Below are positions 60,840 to 64,000 of a stretch of 64,000 bases of DNA, in pieces. The stretch comes from Arbacia lixula (taxonomy: Eukaryota; Echinodermata; Echinoidea; Arbacioida; Arbaciidae). Both the position numbers and the translations under genes were made by a program. Within the stretch, counting starts at the first letter, position 1, and each line of letters begins with the position of its first letter. The stretch lies in contig OZ022588.1 in the NCBI GenBank assembly GCA_963669155.1, positions 22,092,092 through 22,156,091 on the forward strand, read 5' to 3'. The notes under the pieces were generated by a model. The model did no database searches, was not told where the DNA came from, and saw only the letters and a program-made list of their open reading frames with translations.

Positions 60840-62035
60840 TCGATTCCCGGCCTATTTGTGGCTGTTTTGATTCAAATATTGATAGGATGTTGGTTAACGT
60901 GTAGGGGAGTTGTTAATTAGGATTGTGACGACAGAGCTTTGCGTCGGTGGAGAAGTGCGATTTGAGTGCATGATGAGAGCGAGGAATAAAGGAATTTTAT
61001 TAATTTGTCTCATTAATTAAAGGAAACATCAAGCTAGGGAAGCAGTAGGAGTTATTGTACTATTGTGCTCTTAAATATTTGCGGTAAATAGAAGTCTAGC
61101 TTCCAGCTGGGGGCATATTTGTAAGACCCTGCATTCAAGATCAATGTTGGGAGGAGGTAGTAAAAGTTCACCCAAAATTATGCGTCTTAAGTCTGAAATA
61201 ACTCCTTGGAGGTATTTGTGTCCAAATAATACATGATACATGTATGCAGTTTATTTGGCACACAAAATGTTACTGGCAAAAAATGTAACAAAATCTGAAC
61301 TGCAGTATTTATTACCAAAGTGTGACCGCCCCTTCTATGATTGTTGCTACACATGTAATCCTCTCAGCGCTTGACTCATTGGTGCCAGTTGTCAAGACCT
61401 GCAACAGGTGTGTGCTTAGCCTTGCTTCCTTGCTCTTAGGCATTTATATAAGTATTCACAGAAGGGGTCTGGTTGAGGTAGACTTATCATTCACAATTTC
61501 TTCTCCTGCTCACCCAGACAAGATGGCCGGAGAGCAGAGGAGAATGTTTAAGTGACTAGTCTCAGAGTTCTAGACTCGATTTGTCGGTTGGGATCAGAAA
61601 TATTTAACAGCCAGGCAGCTAGGCTACTGTTTGCTGGAAATGGCTTGGGAGGCTAGCTGACATCTGATAGCATCGACCAAATGAATCCAGTCGTCATTAT
61701 TGGGTTGACAGTTTGGTACGTAACTGAAGATGATAAGCCATGTCACACTGTACAAGGTGTGCTCAAGTAGGGCGATATGTGTTGTTTTCCCAGCTCTGGA
61801 ATATATACGACAGTTACATTTATGTAATATGTAGATTTTGTTTATTAGAATAGCATATTAGAGAGTTACTGAAAAAAGCAAGTTATTACATTACATGAAT
61901 AGATGCATTCATGTTTATTATGAGTGCTTGAATGTACTACATTTTAATAGGAAAGTGTATGTAAATGCAATTAGATGAATAGATTTTTCCATTTCATTTC
62001 TTATTTAATACCATATTATGCGACTGTTGATAAAA
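60840..62035. other. intron; homeodomain-like AT palindromes at 60985-61025
   Basis: TTTTATTAATTTGTCTCATT then AATTAAAGG. No exon called. GACAAGATGGCCGG at about 61518 is YY1-like in sequence but lies in no supported promoter. Confidence 0.35.
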
Positions 62036-62160
62036 GATACACATACACAGACATGCATACACACTCACAAATACACAGGCAGACATTTGCAGACATCACA
62101 CACCTACACACATACATACATGTACACATATACATGTATGTAAACACAAACACACATACA
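62036..62160. repeat. CA-rich microsatellite
   Basis: Imperfect (ACAC)n with ATACATGTAC words. A second CA-rich patch lies at about 62400-62490. Confidence 0.75.
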
Positions 62161-62635
62161 GATATTTTTTCTTTATTTTAATCATTTTTTTAAATGAATA
62201 AAATGGTAAACATCTATTATCTAATGTATAATACATTATCACATTATCATTTCATTAACAGTTATTCTCGTACATCACGACTTCAATATAATACTATGTA
62301 CGCTTTCAGGACTATTCTACTTAACAACTTAAAAACTCCAGACCTCCGACGAATCAGTTAAAAAACTACACTATATATATTATGGTAAAAAAGTTAAATA
62401 CACATATGCAGACATATGTAGACAAACACACACACACAAACACAAACACACAAACAAACATACCATACGCACTCACAAACAAAGGCACAATCCCCACATA
62501 CCTGCACATATGAATCATGATTCATCCTAAAGGCTAAAGTGAACCTAGCTTCTCCTGTCCTGCATTACTCACGCTCACAAAAACAAGATGAGTCACGGAA
62601 TATTTTATTAGACGTAACAAGTATCCCTCTCGCAG

Positions 62636-62706
62636 GGAATCCCATCCCCCAGCTCTCCACGGCCATTCTTAACCTCCCGAGGCCAGATGGAATACTGCAC
62701 GATGAG
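62636..62706 (+). CDS. PH-domain protein, candidate exon 6
   Basis: The acceptor GTATCCCTCTCGCAG and the donor GATGAG|GTTTGT bound 71 nt. Two frames are open: NPIPQLSTAILNLPRPDG then ILHDE (entry phase 1, exit phase 0), and GIPSPSSPRPFLTSRGQ then MEYCTM (entry phase 0, exit phase 2). Only the first fits the next candidate at 63021. Entry from exon 5 is unresolved. The minus-strand frame across the same bases (62608-62802) is also open but its acceptor is poor. Confidence 0.4.
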
Positions 62707-63020
62707 GTTTGTGTGTAGGTATTTTACCCAGTGTGACATGCAACAGTTGGCATGCAAGGACTTAGAGGAGCTAACCCTCTCAAAGGATCGCAGTGTCCCC
62801 ACCTTATTTTCTGCTGAGTCGTCACTTCTCGTTTTACAGGAGCCATAAGGTAGCTTTCACCCAAGTCTGCTTCTTGCTTATATTCTTAACTCTAGCATCG
62901 CAGGAACGAAAGTGTCTTTTAAAAACAAGATTAAAGGACTATATCTTCCTTCTCTTTTGCTCATCAAATGGATGGATAAACAGTACATGCACATTACAGC
63001 ATTTAGTCTACCTCTACCAG

Positions 63021-63086
63021 ACCCGTCTGTTAGCTATACCCAAGGAGAAATATCAATCAGCCTGGAAGCAGATTAGCCATGAAGCC
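63021..63086 (+). CDS. PH-domain protein, candidate exon 7
   Basis: The acceptor TTTAGTCTACCTCTACCAG and the donor GCC|GTGAGC bound exactly 22 codons: TRLLAIPKEKYQSAWKQI then SHEA, in phase 0 at both ends. The frame continues open past this donor (VSTSSTQTEHEIGDKR), so the exon could be longer. The amphipathic, charged stretch is helix-like. No family recognised. Confidence 0.3.
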
Positions 63087-63239
63087 GTGAGCACCTCAAG
63101 CACCCAGACAGAGCATGAAATTGGAGACAAGCGAGTCATATGTTATTTTTTTTTTATATTTGGAACTTTGAGTCAAACTTGTGGCATGTGGCAAATTCCC
63201 TCAGCCACTCCACCTATCACTCTCTCTGTTTGCTCCCAG

Positions 63240-63344
63240 TCCTACCAGGCTGTTGTGAGACATGTGCAGCTCTCGCTGTGCGGCTGGGACGAGGATCGAA
63301 GCACTAGGGAGAAATGTGGCCAGCATTTCTTACCATGTCTGTAG
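63240..63344 (+). CDS. candidate terminal exon (exon 8)
   Basis: The acceptor is the best in the region (TATCACTCTCTCTGTTTGCTCCCAG split across 63215-63239). In phase 0, as exon 7 requires, it reads SYQAVVRHVQLSLCGWDED, then RSTREKCGQHFLPCL, and stops at 63342-63344. A consensus donor (TGT|GTAAGTG) follows at about 63365, after the stop. So either this exon has a 3' UTR intron, or the true coding frame or boundary differs. No polyadenylation signal was assigned. Confidence 0.3.
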   Translation, partial: SYQAVVRHVQLSLCGWDEDRSTREKCGQHFLPCL

Positions 63345-64000
63345 TTGAGCTGTAGACGATCTGTGTAAGTGATAGTGTATTTGGATCATTTGATTTGTAA
63401 CATTTGTATTCATATCATTGCTCGGATTTTCAATTGAACTCGTAGTCCCAACAGTACATGTACGTGTAGGCATACTTGCATAAAGGCCTGTTTGAGATGT
63501 GATGTATTTGGACCTTTTGACATGTTTACAATTTATTATATCATAATAACAATGATTATATCTTTCTGACTTTTCAGAATGTTGAATGATTGAAACTTGT
63601 CAATGTCACTGCTCTATATTCAGGTTGTCTTAGAGATTGTTTAAATGTACATTTTTGCGTGATCATGGATTACTGTGAAATTTTACAGTGTCACCTTATT
63701 TCAACGATGTGTGCTTTATTTAATTTTACCTCATGATAATGTGAGGGTTTTATCGATTACGACACTCGTATTTTAAAACCATATTAAGGATTTACAACAT
63801 TAAAACGATAACAGATATTAAGTGCACTCATTTGATCGTGTACATACATGTATAGGTGTTGCTAATAAGGACAACAAGTGCTAGTCAAGTCTGGCCCTCA
63901 TAGTAAATTTTCTAACATCTTCCTTTAGATCAGAGTATTTATGGCATTTTGACTACTCATACGTCACTGGAGGCATGTGTTTTTTCAAATTTTCGTCAAA
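63345..64000. other. non-coding end of window
   Basis: AT-rich. No exon or repeat noticed. Confidence 0.35.

Noticed and set aside
62608-62802. Minus-strand terminal exon with AATAAA overlapping the stop
   Set aside because: Codon use looked good, but the acceptor is purine-rich and weak, and the signal overlaps the stop codon. The plus strand has better splice sites over the same bases.
63246-63303. Minus-strand 58 nt exon between TCTCCCTAG and CTG|GTAGGA
   Set aside because: The plus-strand acceptor at 63239 is stronger and the minus reading has no neighbouring exon in phase.
62793-63344. Single 183-codon plus-strand gene
   Set aside because: The middle is hydrophobic and AT-rich with a T-run. 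The protein-like pieces (63021-63086, 63240-63341) have their own splice signals, so a split reading is preferred.

Overview
This window reads as nuclear DNA from an animal, most likely a marine invertebrate deuterostome (echinoderm, hemichordate or cephalochordate type). The reasons are AT-rich sequence with GT/AG-bounded exons, very long non-coding stretches, dense palindromic non-autonomous DNA transposons, a tRNA-derived SINE, many C/G homopolymers, CT microsatellites, and the pervasive octamer TACATGTA. The species cannot be fixed from the sequence. Nothing bacterial, viral or organellar was seen, and no long transposase or reverse-transcriptase frame is present.

Coding content is small, all on the + strand and all split. 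(1) 4034-5331: a compact, unrecognised gene tail of three or four short exons, with a terminal frame ending in a stop at 5329-5331. (2) 9174-13082: two good exons of a pleckstrin-homology (PH) domain protein, resembling the TBC1D2/TBC1D2B PH domain in my memory. A third exon at 52225-52283 is phase-matched and supplies the C-terminal PH helix (AKRWLQ) after an apparent 39 kb intron. Further candidate exons lie at 56604, 60608, 62636, 63021 and 63240. The first of these joins in phase, and the last three are phase-compatible with each other. The model is mine by eye, with no transcript behind it.

The rest is mostly repeats. 0-3 kb: a 514 bp element and three short MITEs. 6.8-8.8 kb: a 12 bp CpG-rich tandem repeat, a foldback element, and the first copies of a TA-flanked foldback family that recurs at 41, 43 and 44.6 kb. 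15-22.7 kb: CT microsatellites, TTAA-flanked elements, two copies of a GGTGCGTC-ended element (one split by a hAT-like insertion), and a MITE. 25.7-28 kb: an inverted pair of TTAA-flanked 0.52 kb elements. 34-37.8 kb: the most striking structure. A 157 bp tandem array carrying a DR1 nuclear-receptor half-site pair in each unit is interrupted by a 2848 bp TA-flanked insertion. That insertion is built of a 41 bp minisatellite and a large head-to-head satellite palindrome. 42.9-45.3 kb: a recent 1.24 kb tandem duplication. 46-50.9 kb: local duplications, a TTAA foldback with a nested MITE, and an element inserted into a GA microsatellite. 53-57.4 kb: more MITEs, a 94 bp minisatellite, a SINE and a ~140 bp degenerate tandem repeat.

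No evidence was found for operons or CRISPR. The biology is that of a long-intron animal gene whose introns are filled by small non-autonomous transposons and satellites.
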